From Glaciecola sp048820975 (GTDB taxonomy: Bacteria; Pseudomonadota; Gammaproteobacteria; Enterobacterales; Alteromonadaceae), in contig NZ_JBMEUF010000001.1 in NCBI RefSeq assembly GCF_048820975.1, forward strand, positions 310,001 to 374,000: 64,000 nt of DNA, read 5' to 3'. The notes beneath the pieces were generated by a model. It had not been told where the DNA came from and did no database searches. It was given only the letters and a program-made list of their open reading frames with translations. Every line of letters starts with the position of its first letter. The stretch's first letter is position 1. The position numbers and the translations under genes were made by a program. Below, piece after piece: positions 17,474 to 26,708 of the stretch.

Positions 17474-18325
17474 ATGTTTGATTATGATAACGCCTTTTCC
17501 AGAAATATTGGCTGGATTACCCACGAAGAAAAAGAAATCATCAAAAATACTAAAATAGCGATTGCTGGTTTAGGGGGCGCGGGCGGTGAACATGCCTTAA
17601 CGCTTGCTCGAATGGGTTTTCAAAATTTTCATTTTTCGGATTTTGATGAATTTGAAGTTCATAATTTCAACAGGCAAGCGGGTGCGTTTATGTCCACTGT
17701 TGACAGGCCTAAATGTACCGTTATGGCCGAAATGGTGCGCGACATAAACCCCAACGCGCAAGTTAAAGAATTCCCAGGCGGCGTGACTAAAGACAACGTT
17801 GATGATTTTTTTGATGGCGTAGATATTTACGTAGACGGCATTGATTTTTTTGCATTAGAAGCAAGAAAGACGGTTTATCAAAAAGCGCAAGACAAAGGCA
17901 TTCCAAACTTGTTAGCAGCTCCAATTGGTATGGGCGTAGCCTTGGCTATATTTACAAAAGATTCAATGTCATTTGACGACTACTACCAATTTAGTAGCAG
18001 TAAAAATGATGAAGAAAGCTACATCAAACTCCTGATTGGCTTAGCACCTGTGTTAATGCATCGTGATTACTTAGTTGACCCGTCATCTGCTAATTTTAAA
18101 GAAAAGCGCGGTCCATCAACGCCAATGGCAATTAAGCTCTGTTCTGGCTTGCTTTGTTCAAATGTACTAAAGTTAGTATTGAACCGAGGTGATGTAGTGG
18201 TTGCGCCTAAAGTGACTCAGTTCGATGGCTATAAAAACAAGCTTGTTTTCCCACACTTGCGATGGGGGAATAAAGGTCCTATACAGCGAATCAAATTTGG
18301 TGTGGCGAAAAAGGCTGTGAGCTAG
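17474..18325 (+). CDS. ThiF/E1-like adenylyltransferase
   Basis: 283-residue member of the ThiF/MoeB/E1 superfamily, which activates a carboxylate by adenylation with ATP. Visible: ATP-binding Rossmann motif GLGGAGG (residues 32-38), acidic residue in FSDFDEFEVHNFNRQAG (the NxxRQ arginine) and the lysine in DRPKCTVMAEM, then VDGIDFFALEARK where E1 enzymes have the TDN switch. The CxxC zinc pairs of MoeB/ThiF are absent; a CSGLLC pair occurs near the C-terminal third. The start at 17474 has GAGG eight bases upstream. TcdA-like tRNA dehydratase is an alternative, but the second half diverges from TcdA. Neighbours (acyltransferase before, PEP-CTERM gene after) suggest a job in that system, which is inference only. 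Confidence 0.8.
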   Translation: MFDYDNAFSRNIGWITHEEKEIIKNTKIAIAGLGGAGGEHALTLARMGFQNFHFSDFDEFEVHNFNRQAGAFMSTVDRPKCTVMAEMVRDINPNAQVKEFPGGVTKDNVDDFFDGVDIYVDGIDFFALEARKTVYQKAQDKGIPNLLAAPIGMGVALAIFTKDSMSFDDYYQFSSSKNDEESYIKLLIGLAPVLMHRDYLVDPSSANFKEKRGPSTPMAIKLCSGLLCSNVLKLVLNRGDVVVAPKVTQFDGYKNKLVFPHLRWGNKGPIQRIKFGVAKKAVS

Positions 18326-18416
18326 TGTCCTTAAAGGTGTCGAACTTTTTTACACACCATTGATTAAAAAAAACACGAAATATATTAAATCCTGTTAAAT
18401 CAATGGCTTGCAAAGT

Positions 18417-18432
18417 TGGCACTATCTATGCT
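18417..18432 (+). promoter_or_regulatory. Sigma-54 (RpoN) promoter for the PEP-CTERM gene
   Basis: TGGCACTATCTATGCT matches the -24/-12 consensus TGGCAC-N5-TTGC at almost every position, with GG (18418-18419) and GC (18430-18431) exactly 12 bases apart. It lies 40 bases before the chosen start at 18472, so the expected transcript begins near 18443. This also rules out the upstream in-frame ATG at 18403 as a start. Control of PEP-CTERM genes by RpoN with PrsK/PrsR is known from other bacteria; those regulators are not in the window. Confidence 0.8.
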
Positions 18433-18471
18433 TTGTTCATGGTGAAAGAATTTAACTTCAAGGAAACCATG

Positions 18472-19266
18472 ATGACTAATTTTAAAAAACTTGCTTTAGG
18501 TGCTGCTTTGCTTACAGCTTCTGCTGCATCATACGCTGACCTACCTTTTACTGTTGATAACAGCCAAGGCGTAGCTGACACTGGTGCTGCATCTACTACT
18601 TTTGTTGCTGACAAAATCACTGGCGACTACAACGAAATCGTTGTTGTAAATAACGCTGCTGGTCAATTCTCTGCAACTATCGTTTTATCTTATACAAACT
18701 TTAGCGGTACTGTTTTTGGTACTGACACTGGTTTGAACATCAACGCTGGATACGGTTTGTATTCTGTTATCAACATTGACGGTAACGTAATCAGCAACGA
18801 TGGTACAACTGTTACAACTGGTAACTGGACTGGCGATTTCAACCTTTTCTTAGACGTTGAAAGAGACACTAACTCATTTGCTGAATCAGCTATCGCAGGT
18901 ATTGGTGCGACTAGCTTCAGCGCTGCTGAATTAGATGACGATGTTGAATTGCTTTCAGGTCTTATCGGTACTGGTGGTTCTGTAGGTAATGCAACAGCTG
19001 GTGGCTTTAGCTTATACTCAGACAACTTCTCTTTGAGTTCAGCTGGCGAAGCGTTCTTCATTGAACCTGACCCGTTCTACTCAATGCTTATCTCTGATGG
19101 TGATTTAGAAGATTTCTTCTCACAAATCAGCTTTGGTCCAGACGCTATTGGTGATATCCAAACGTTTGACGGTGAAGCAAGTGTTGTATTTAACGTTCCA
19201 GAGCCTTCTGCAATTGCATTAATTGGCTTAGGTTTGTTTGCATTAGGTTTCAGAGCTAGAAAATAA
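18472..19266 (+). CDS. PEP-CTERM sorting-domain protein
   Basis: 264-residue secreted protein. The start at 18472 has AAGGA seven bases upstream. Signal peptide MTNFKKLALGAALLTASAASYA, a Thr/Ser/Asn/Gly-rich, acidic, Lys-poor body with beta-structure character and no recognised enzyme domain, then the C-terminal sorting signal VPEPSAIALIGLGLFALGFRARK: PEP motif, hydrophobic helix, basic tail. Family knowledge: an exosortase recognises the PEP motif and processes the protein for the cell surface or extracellular polymer. The body is low in aromatic residues and resembles other biofilm/EPS-associated PEP-CTERM proteins; its own function is unknown. Expressed from the sigma-54 promoter just upstream. 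Confidence 0.9.
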   Translation: MTNFKKLALGAALLTASAASYADLPFTVDNSQGVADTGAASTTFVADKITGDYNEIVVVNNAAGQFSATIVLSYTNFSGTVFGTDTGLNINAGYGLYSVINIDGNVISNDGTTVTTGNWTGDFNLFLDVERDTNSFAESAIAGIGATSFSAAELDDDVELLSGLIGTGGSVGNATAGGFSLYSDNFSLSSAGEAFFIEPDPFYSMLISDGDLEDFFSQISFGPDAIGDIQTFDGEASVVFNVPEPSAIALIGLGLFALGFRARK

Positions 19267-19287
19267 TAATATTTAAAATATTGTTTG

Positions 19288-19317
19288 AAAAAAAAGCGGC
19301 CTAGTGCCGCTTTTTTT
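19288..19317 (+). terminator. Rho-independent terminator between PEP-CTERM gene and prsT
   Basis: AGCGGC (19295-19300) and GCCGCT (19306-19311) form the stem core, flanked by an A run and a seven-base T run that extend the pairing. It stands only 34 bases before the prsT start, so prsT may be served by read-through. Confidence 0.88.
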
Positions 19318-19351
19318 GTTATTATTTTTGGCTATACAAGGAGTTATCAAT

Positions 19352-21916
19352 ATGAAATACCTCAAGCGCATCATTATTAGTTCAAGCCTACTGTTAATTA
19401 TTAGTTGTTCTAAACCCTTAACAGAAGAACAAACCCTTACTAACTCTCAAGAGCTAGTTGAAAATAATAAATCTAGTACCGCTATTATTGTTCTTAAGAA
19501 ATATTTATCTGAAAATACAGGCGCAGATGCAATAAGAGCGAAGCTTGCTGAAGTATTGGCAATTTCTGGTGATTACTATGGCGCTATAGATCAGTTTAAT
19601 AAAGTTAAATCCTCTCTAAATCCTAATGCTTTTGAGCGTAAAGTAGAAGCATTGTACATGACTACTGATATGTCGCTTGCCCTTGAAACTACTAAATTGA
19701 ACAAAGCAAATAATCAAGCTGGGCTTCAAAATAGTGATGTAGTTGAAGCCTTGCTGTTATCGCGTTTAGAACAGGACAAAAGTGGTTTTGCTAGATTAAA
19801 AAATTCTGAGCAAAGCTTAATTGGTAAATTAGCTAATGCGGTAGCCACTTTTAGCGAGAACAGCAATACAATTGAATTTTATAATCAGTTGAATTCAATC
19901 AACGAAGAATTTGCCTCAGCTCAACAAAATTATTTGTTTTTACACTTATTTGGCAACTTTGCGTTTGTAAATTCCGAATATGAAAAGTCAGCAAATGCAT
20001 ACAAAGCACTTGAAGTGCTGCGCCCAGCATTTGCTAAAATTAAAGTGCTAGCCGCCGAATCATTAGTTCGCGGAAAAAATTGGCCTGAAGCTGCACAATA
20101 CGTAGATGAAATATTAAAGCAATCACCTAATCAACCGGTTGCCAATCAATTAAAAGCTTTAATATCAGTTAAAGACAATGATCTAGAGACCGCTAAAATT
20201 CATATTGAACGCGCTTTATCGGGTGGTTATGAGACTCACAAAAACTACTTATTAGCGGCTGATCTTAATTTTACATTGGGTAATTATGAGCAAACCATCA
20301 ACTTTTTAGAAAAAGGACTACGCGGCTTAAAAGTAAGAACCAATTACCACAACATGCTTACTTATGCTAAAGCGAAGTTAGGCGGGGATGATAATGTGCT
20401 TGATACTTTTAAGAAAAACAGTATCTCGAATTTATCAGATTTGCAGAATGTGGTGGCTTACATTGAAGGTTTAGAATCAGTAGGTGATAACCAAGCGCTT
20501 GAAAATGTAAGAGACGTAATTTCAATAAGTCCAGATGCAGATGTGGCCACTCAATTAGAATTCGCTATTTTTAACATGGTAAATGGTAAGCAAGCCAGCT
20601 ATGAAAAGTCTGTAGCCGCTAGCAAGGAACTTATTGCTGACGCATATAAAAACCCAAACAACTATTCACAGAAACAAGTATTGGTCGCTAAAAATATTAT
20701 AGTGGGTGATTTGGTCAAAAATCAGCAATTTAAAGAAGCTGAAAATACAATTAATGATTGGATAGAAGCAGAGCCCTTTAACTCATCTAACGCGATGTAT
20801 TTAGCCGATGTTTATAACTTAAGTAAGCAATTTGAAAAAACAAAATCAATTTTAAAACCCACTGAAATAGAGTTTGATAACTCGCATATGTATATTTTGT
20901 TATCAAATGCATATGCGAATACGCAGGATTATACTGGTGCGTTAGATACAGCGAAAACTGGAATAGCGAAGTTTCCTTACAGTATAACTTTATTGCGTCA
21001 AACCGCTGCATTGAGTTTAAATTTAAATACAGATGTTTCTGAGTATGTTGAATCAATTTACGAACAAAGCGCTACACGGGTTGAAGACTCTATTCTTTTA
21101 AGCTTGTACTACGCTATGGTAAAACAAAAAAGCAAGGCCGTTAGTGTGCTTGAAAGTTTCACCTTTGAAGAGCAGAAAAGCGTAACGTATTGGTATACCT
21201 TAGCTGAATCTTATATTGCTGTAGGCGAAAATGAGAAAGCGTTAAGTGCAATCTCTAATACCTTAAATACTTATGTTTTAAGTATTGAACAAATTAATTC
21301 AATACTTAGCGTGTTAGGCAAAGTGGATGGCGTTAAGCAAAGTATTTTGCTATTAGAAGAGCAACTGGTTAACTACCCCAACAATGTGCGCTTTAAACTT
21401 CAATTAAGTGACTTATATTTATCTCAAGGCAATGTAGAACAAGCCCAAGACACGGTTGATTCACTTAGTGCGATAAACCCTGATGTAATGGTAAAAAAAG
21501 CGGATATTGCACTTCGTTCAGGTAACTTGATGACGGCTACTAAATTATATAAAGAGGCGTTTAATCAGTTTCCAACAGAGCGCACTTTAATTCCTTATGC
21601 TCAGCATTTGCATGCCGCTGGACAAACAGCTCAGGCAATGGATGAGTTAACTGCATTTAGTCAATCAAATAGTAGGGCAGTAAACGCCTTATTACTTATG
21701 GCTACTATGCAAACAGGGAGTGATGCCATGGCTAATTACCGAAAAGTGCTTGCGATTAACCCTAATAATTTAGTTGCGTTAAATAACTTGGCCTTAGCAT
21801 TAAACGAAGATAAGCAGTTTGATGAAGCTAAATCTTTAGCTGATAGGGCAATTGCTTTGGCGCCAGATAACACAGAAATTCAAAATACTGTTGCCCTTGT
21901 GAACGCAAACCTATAG
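19352..21916 (+). CDS. prsT: PEP-CTERM system TPR-repeat lipoprotein PrsT
   Basis: 854 residues, close to the family's roughly 900. The start is ATG 19352 with AAGGAG eight bases upstream; the open frame extends back to 19304 through the terminator and is rejected. Lipoprotein signal MKYLKRIIISSSLLLIISC with the lipobox cysteine at residue 19. The whole remainder is a run of TPR-like helical repeats (for example ANAYKALEVLRPAFAKIKVL, ALNNLALALNEDKQFDEAKS near the C terminus). Known in exosortase/EPS loci as a probable outer-membrane or periplasmic scaffold for polymer export or protein sorting. Here it follows the PEP-CTERM protein; no exosortase gene is in the window, so it must be elsewhere. 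Confidence 0.88.
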   Translation: MKYLKRIIISSSLLLIISCSKPLTEEQTLTNSQELVENNKSSTAIIVLKKYLSENTGADAIRAKLAEVLAISGDYYGAIDQFNKVKSSLNPNAFERKVEALYMTTDMSLALETTKLNKANNQAGLQNSDVVEALLLSRLEQDKSGFARLKNSEQSLIGKLANAVATFSENSNTIEFYNQLNSINEEFASAQQNYLFLHLFGNFAFVNSEYEKSANAYKALEVLRPAFAKIKVLAAESLVRGKNWPEAAQYVDEILKQSPNQPVANQLKALISVKDNDLETAKIHIERALSGGYETHKNYLLAADLNFTLGNYEQTINFLEKGLRGLKVRTNYHNMLTYAKAKLGGDDNVLDTFKKNSISNLSDLQNVVAYIEGLESVGDNQALENVRDVISISPDADVATQLEFAIFNMVNGKQASYEKSVAASKELIADAYKNPNNYSQKQVLVAKNIIVGDLVKNQQFKEAENTINDWIEAEPFNSSNAMYLADVYNLSKQFEKTKSILKPTEIEFDNSHMYILLSNAYANTQDYTGALDTAKTGIAKFPYSITLLRQTAALSLNLNTDVSEYVESIYEQSATRVEDSILLSLYYAMVKQKSKAVSVLESFTFEEQKSVTYWYTLAESYIAVGENEKALSAISNTLNTYVLSIEQINSILSVLGKVDGVKQSILLLEEQLVNYPNNVRFKLQLSDLYLSQGNVEQAQDTVDSLSAINPDVMVKKADIALRSGNLMTATKLYKEAFNQFPTERTLIPYAQHLHAAGQTAQAMDELTAFSQSNSRAVNALLLMATMQTGSDAMANYRKVLAINPNNLVALNNLALALNEDKQFDEAKSLADRAIALAPDNTEIQNTVALVNANL

Positions 21917-21931
21917 GAACACATCCATGTC

Positions 21932-21970
21932 AATGGCATTAGTACAGCTTGACTGATGCCATTTGTTTTC
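21932..21970 (+). terminator. Terminator-like hairpin after prsT
   Basis: AATGGCATTAGT and ACTGATGCCATT form a 12-bp stem with one G-T pair around an 8-base loop, followed by TGTTTTC. Sixteen bases after the prsT stop; probable end of the PEP-CTERM module's transcript. Confidence 0.6.
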
Positions 21971-22056
21971 ATAAATTCTTAGCACTGAATATATGCCATT
22001 TGGATTTTCAGTAGTACGTTTTCACCTATAAGTTCACTTAACAGTTTTTATGGAAT

Positions 22057-24597
22057 ATGCGAACCCCATCTTTATTGCCAATTGATAAAATTCTTGGCGA
22101 ACTCAGCCAACAAATCATAAATCATGATTGTATTTTGATTGCGCCTCCTGGTGCAGGCAAATCAACTCGTTTACCCCTTGCATTGCTAAAGCTCAGTTGT
22201 TTTACACATAAGTTAATAATTATGCTGCAACCTCGACAAGTTGCTGCACGTTCTATAGCGCAATATTTGTCTATGCAATTAGGTCAAAAGGTAGGTCAGC
22301 ATATTGGCTACCATGTTCGTGGTGACGCCAAGTATTCTACACAAACTCGTTTATTAATTATGACAGAAGGCATGCTAAGCGCGCGCATGCAGCAAGATCC
22401 TGAATTAAGTGATGTTGCGCTCATTATTTTTGATGAGTTCCATGAACGCAGTATTTATTCTGATATTGCACTAGGCTTAGCTTTAGAAATTCAGCAAGGC
22501 TTACGTGAAGATTTACGTTTATTGGTGATGTCAGCTACTTTGGAGGTTAAACCTGTTCAGGACTTGCTACCCTTAGCTAAACTCTTAGAATGTGAGGGGC
22601 GCTCTTATCCAATACAGTATATATATAGGCCACTTTTAGCCTCAAATATACAGCATAAGGGCCAGCGAAACACAAAGCAGTTTGCACTTCGAAACTGGCT
22701 TATAAAAGTTATAGAAGAAGCTTTCGAAGAGCACGAGGGCCATATACTCGTATTTCTATCGGGCGCCAGTGATATATTTTTTGTGCAAGGCCGTCTTAAA
22801 TCAAAGATTGAAAACGGTATTTTCCCTAATACTATTGTAGCGCCATTATTAGGCATACTATCAGCCCAAGAACAACAGTTAGCTATTGATGTTCCCCCTA
22901 AAGGCGTTCGTAAAATAGTTTTGGCTACCAATATTGCAGAAACAAGTTTAACCATTGATGGTGTAAGCGTTGTTATTGATTCTGGTCTAGAAAAAGTGCA
23001 GAAGTTTAATATTAGTCGCGGCACAAACATGTTAGTTGAACAAGCTATTTCTAAAGCGTCTAGTACGCAGCGAGCGGGAAGAGCCGGTCGCCAACAAGCA
23101 GGTATATGTTACCGCTTATGGGATGAACAAAAGCAACAATACCTTGTTCAGGCGAGTAAACCACAAATTACTGACATGGACATTAGCCGCGAATTGCTAA
23201 TGCTCAAAGAGTGGGGCAGTTCATTTGACGATTTACCGCTGATTGATAAGCCAAGCAAAGCCCAAGTGAGTGCCGCAAGTGATTTACTGGCTCAATTAGG
23301 GTTTATTAATGCTGACAAAAGTCTAAGTTTGTTAGGAAAAAAAGCCGCCAAATTTTCCACTCATCCTAGGCTAGCGAAGTTACTTTTATTAGCGCAACAT
23401 GAATATCATCATGATGCACTACTTATTATATTTATTGTTAGTATTTTAGAAGGTAAGTCTATTTCGCAAGATGCTGGTAGCTTAGACATTGAAGCTCAAA
23501 TTAGGTTTTTGCAAAGCAATAGCCGCCATCCTATTCACAGTGATATTAAAAGGTGGGCTAAACATTTTAAAATTCCAGTGGATTGTTCATTTGAATTATC
23601 ATCTTTAGATAACATTTTGTTAGCTAGCTTTCCTGATGCTATAGCCAAGCAAAAACCTGATGGTGGTTATCTTATGAGTAGTGGCAACGGCATTGAGTTT
23701 CATAGTGCGCTTGTAAATGAAAATATGCACATAGAATGGCTTATTTGTTTGGAGCAGCGCATATTAAGTACCCATGGTGGCAATGCCCAAATTAGTCTAT
23801 TTCATCGCCTTAGTCCGCAAAGTATACGCAACCATATTAATGAGCAGAAAACGCGCAGCGTGAACACCTTTTGGGATAAACAAAATGAGAAAATTGCATC
23901 AAAGCAAGTCGATGCTTTGGGGGCAATTATTCTTAATGAACAAGCAATCAGCACCCCAAACTCTGCAAAAGCTAGCACTTTATTAATGCAACATATTAGT
24001 GAAAAGGGTGCCCATTTTTTTGAGCATGAAAAGTTAATAAAGGTGCGCGAGTTTATTATGCGTTTAGAGTGTGCTCGCCTGCTAAGTGCAAATGCAACTA
24101 TTCCAAATATGTCGCCACTACGGATTTTCGATGATGCTGAAAATTGGCTTTTACCGTTTTTGCACAATATTACGAGCATGAAGCAAGCGCTCAACCTAGA
24201 GTGGATGAGTATAATAAAAAGTAGACTAGATTATTCACAGCAGCAAGAACTTGAACGTGAATTTCCAGCGTACTTTAAAGCTCCCTCAGGGCATAATCAT
24301 CCTTTACATTATGCGGTAAATAGCCAAGAGGAATGTTCGGTTACTTTAGCAATTAGAATGCAAGAATTATATGGCTTAAACAAAGCTATTACCGTTGGGA
24401 ATAAACATTGGCCAGTAACAATATCTATTTTATCTCCTGCTCAGCGTGAAATTCAAAAAACGCAAGACTTACCCGGATTTTGGGAGGGCAGCTATAAAGC
24501 CGTTCAAAAAGAAATGAAAGGACGGTATCCAAAGCATTTTTGGCCAGATAAACCCGCTCATGCAAAGCCAACCACAAAAACCAAAAAGAATATGTAG
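22057..24597 (+). CDS. hrpB: ATP-dependent RNA helicase HrpB
   Basis: 846-residue DEAH-box helicase. Walker A GAGKST (residues 32-37), motif Ia QPRQVAARSIA, motif II in the HrpB-typical form FDEFHERS, motif III MSATLE, then ATNIAETSLTIDGV and QRAGRAGRQQAG of the second RecA domain. The C-terminal half matches the HrpB extension and ends in the family tail FWPDKPAHAKP followed by a basic stretch. Role in the cell is poorly defined (RNA processing/ribosome-related, by family). It has nothing obvious to do with the starch genes on either side. Shine-Dalgarno is weak; the start is set by the family N terminus. Confidence 0.93.
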   Translation: MRTPSLLPIDKILGELSQQIINHDCILIAPPGAGKSTRLPLALLKLSCFTHKLIIMLQPRQVAARSIAQYLSMQLGQKVGQHIGYHVRGDAKYSTQTRLLIMTEGMLSARMQQDPELSDVALIIFDEFHERSIYSDIALGLALEIQQGLREDLRLLVMSATLEVKPVQDLLPLAKLLECEGRSYPIQYIYRPLLASNIQHKGQRNTKQFALRNWLIKVIEEAFEEHEGHILVFLSGASDIFFVQGRLKSKIENGIFPNTIVAPLLGILSAQEQQLAIDVPPKGVRKIVLATNIAETSLTIDGVSVVIDSGLEKVQKFNISRGTNMLVEQAISKASSTQRAGRAGRQQAGICYRLWDEQKQQYLVQASKPQITDMDISRELLMLKEWGSSFDDLPLIDKPSKAQVSAASDLLAQLGFINADKSLSLLGKKAAKFSTHPRLAKLLLLAQHEYHHDALLIIFIVSILEGKSISQDAGSLDIEAQIRFLQSNSRHPIHSDIKRWAKHFKIPVDCSFELSSLDNILLASFPDAIAKQKPDGGYLMSSGNGIEFHSALVNENMHIEWLICLEQRILSTHGGNAQISLFHRLSPQSIRNHINEQKTRSVNTFWDKQNEKIASKQVDALGAIILNEQAISTPNSAKASTLLMQHISEKGAHFFEHEKLIKVREFIMRLECARLLSANATIPNMSPLRIFDDAENWLLPFLHNITSMKQALNLEWMSIIKSRLDYSQQQELEREFPAYFKAPSGHNHPLHYAVNSQEECSVTLAIRMQELYGLNKAITVGNKHWPVTISILSPAQREIQKTQDLPGFWEGSYKAVQKEMKGRYPKHFWPDKPAHAKPTTKTKKNM

Positions 24598-24624
24598 TTC
24601 AAATTTATAGCAATGCATATTTTA

Positions 24625-24638
24625 TGAATACGTATGTA
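24625..24638. promoter_or_regulatory. LacI-family operator, copy 2 (amylase/GH31)
   Basis: TGAATACGTATGTA differs from the other two copies at one base and lies 67 bases before the amylase start. A 15-base dyad TTAACAA-G-TTGTTAA (24645-24659) sits directly downstream and may overlap the promoter. Confidence 0.65.
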
Positions 24639-24704
24639 GCTTCATTAACAAGTTGTTAACGGTTATCCTAGGACTATAAGTTTACGGTTCAATAAGGTTA
24701 CTGT

Positions 24705-26708
24705 GTGAATAACAAATTAACATTTCTTTCAAAAAAGCGGCAATTAACATTACTAGGCATAGCGGTATGTGTGTTTAGTCTTGGAGCTTGTGAGCAAAAG
24801 ACGAGCGGTGAAAAACCCCATAAAACGTTAGCCAATGGCTTAAGTACCAAACAGATGAAACTTGATATGCGCGCAAACCACCTACCAACACCTTTGTCCA
24901 TGCATCATGCTCAGGGTGAAGGTAAACCTGTTATATATCAAGTATTCACCCGTTTGTTCGGAAATACGAACAATAATAATAAGCCTTGGGGCACTATTGA
25001 TGAAAACGGTGTAGGAAAATTCAATGACTTCAATGATGCCGCGCTTCAAGGTATTGCCGAGCTAGGTACTTCGTATGTTTGGTATACCGGCGTAATGCAT
25101 CACGCCCTTATAAATGATTATTCCAAGTTCGGAATTTCTTTAGATGACCCTGATGTTGTTAAAGGGCGAGCAGGTTCGCCTTATGCGGTGAAAGATTACT
25201 ACAATGTTAATCCTGATTTAGCTGAAGATCCTAAGCATCGTTTGGCTGAGTTTGAAGCATTAATACGTCGCACGCATAAACATAACATGAAAGTAATTGT
25301 TGATATTGTACCAAACCATGTTGCACGCCGTTACGAATCGCTAAGCTTACCAATGGGTCAAAGTAATTTTGGCGCCAGCGATGATACAAGTGTGGCTTAC
25401 AGTAAGCACAACAATTTTTACTATATTCCCAGTACTTCTTTCGAAGTACCAGAGCAGCAGTCAAAGCAGCAAGTGTTAGGCGGCGAAGCCCATCCATTAG
25501 CGGATGGAAAATTCACAGAGCAGCCAGCGAAATGGACGGGTAATGGCTCGCGCGCCGTTAAACCAAGTGCAAATGATTGGTATGAAACCGTTAAGGTTAA
25601 CTACGGCGTTCGTCCAGACGGCACTTATGATTTTCCAAGCTTACCTAACGAATACAATGAATTAGGGCATGCAGAGCATTACGCTTTTTGGCAACAACAA
25701 AACGACTTACCTGACTCGTGGTATAAATTTGAAGCCATAGCCCATTATTGGCTTGAAAAAGGTGTTGATGGTTTTCGTTATGACATGGCTGAAATGGTAC
25801 CGGTAGAGTTCTGGTCTTTTTTAAACTCATCTATTAAACACAAATATCCTAAGGCTTTGCTACTAGCAGAAGTATATAACCCGAGTTTGTATCGTGATTA
25901 CATTAAGCTTGGCAAAATGGACTATTTATATGACAAAGTTGAGTTTTACGACTCTTTAAAGCTGGTTATGCAGGGGACTGGCGATACTAAATCACTCGAA
26001 GATGTGCAAAGCTCAATGCAAGACATAGCCCCTCACATGCTACATTTTTTAGAAAATCATGATGAACAACGTATAGCTAGCCCTGAGTTTGCAGGGAGTG
26101 CTGCTAAAGGAATGCCAGCATTGGTGGTTTCAGCCTTAATAAGTGATTCTCCTACTATGCTTTATTTTGGCCAAGATGTGGGTGAAGATGGCAGTGAAGA
26201 AACGGGTTTTGGTGATCCTAGCCGCACAACTATTTTTGATTATGCCGGCGTGCCCGCGCATCAACGGTGGATGAATAAAGGCAACTTTGATGGGGCACAG
26301 TTAAGTGATAACGAGCAATCGTTAAGACGTTTTTACATAGATGTAATGAACATATCAGCGCATCATCCCGCTATGTTAGGTGAATATCAAAGCCTGCATT
26401 CATTCAATATAAATAACTTAAGCAGCAAATACAGTAAGCATCAATTTTCATTTGTTCGCTATGTGGATAATTCCGCTTTGATTGTAGTGAGTAATTTTCA
26501 AGAATCTAAGGTTGAACTTAGCTTGCAATTACCCAATGAATTAATGGATGTATGGAAGCTTAATAAACCAATGACACCTTTGCTTGATTTAATGGTTGAA
26601 ACTGAAAACCAAATTGAGCGCCGCGAAAATAAATACTTCATTGATATTAAGCTAGCGCCTTTAGGTTCGGTAGTTTACGAAGTGAAATTAGGAAGCAGCA
26701 ATGAATAA
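24705..26708 (+). CDS. Alpha-amylase family GH13 lipoprotein
   Basis: 667 residues. GTG start at 24705, with AAGG seven bases upstream, gives a lipoprotein signal with lipobox LGAC (SLGAC, near residue 29). GH13 barrel with VIVDIVPNHVAR (region I), DGFRYDMAEM (nucleophile Asp360), LLAEVYNP (acid/base Glu389) and FLENHDEQR (Asp453); C-terminal beta domain from about 580. Periplasmic or outer-membrane anchored; hydrolyses alpha-1,4-glucans or cyclomaltodextrins (substrate inferred). The GH31 gene begins inside its last eight bases, so the pair is translationally coupled. The LacI-type operator upstream places it in the maltodextrin regulon. Confidence 0.92.
   Translation: MNNKLTFLSKKRQLTLLGIAVCVFSLGACEQKTSGEKPHKTLANGLSTKQMKLDMRANHLPTPLSMHHAQGEGKPVIYQVFTRLFGNTNNNNKPWGTIDENGVGKFNDFNDAALQGIAELGTSYVWYTGVMHHALINDYSKFGISLDDPDVVKGRAGSPYAVKDYYNVNPDLAEDPKHRLAEFEALIRRTHKHNMKVIVDIVPNHVARRYESLSLPMGQSNFGASDDTSVAYSKHNNFYYIPSTSFEVPEQQSKQQVLGGEAHPLADGKFTEQPAKWTGNGSRAVKPSANDWYETVKVNYGVRPDGTYDFPSLPNEYNELGHAEHYAFWQQQNDLPDSWYKFEAIAHYWLEKGVDGFRYDMAEMVPVEFWSFLNSSIKHKYPKALLLAEVYNPSLYRDYIKLGKMDYLYDKVEFYDSLKLVMQGTGDTKSLEDVQSSMQDIAPHMLHFLENHDEQRIASPEFAGSAAKGMPALVVSALISDSPTMLYFGQDVGEDGSEETGFGDPSRTTIFDYAGVPAHQRWMNKGNFDGAQLSDNEQSLRRFYIDVMNISAHHPAMLGEYQSLHSFNINNLSSKYSKHQFSFVRYVDNSALIVVSNFQESKVELSLQLPNELMDVWKLNKPMTPLLDLMVETENQIERRENKYFIDIKLAPLGSVVYEVKLGSSNE

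Noticed and set aside
18403..18471. Upstream in-frame ATG extending the PEP-CTERM protein by 23 residues
   Set aside because: It would place the sigma-54 promoter inside the coding sequence and put a non-hydrophobic segment before the signal peptide; AAGGA fits the ATG at 18472.
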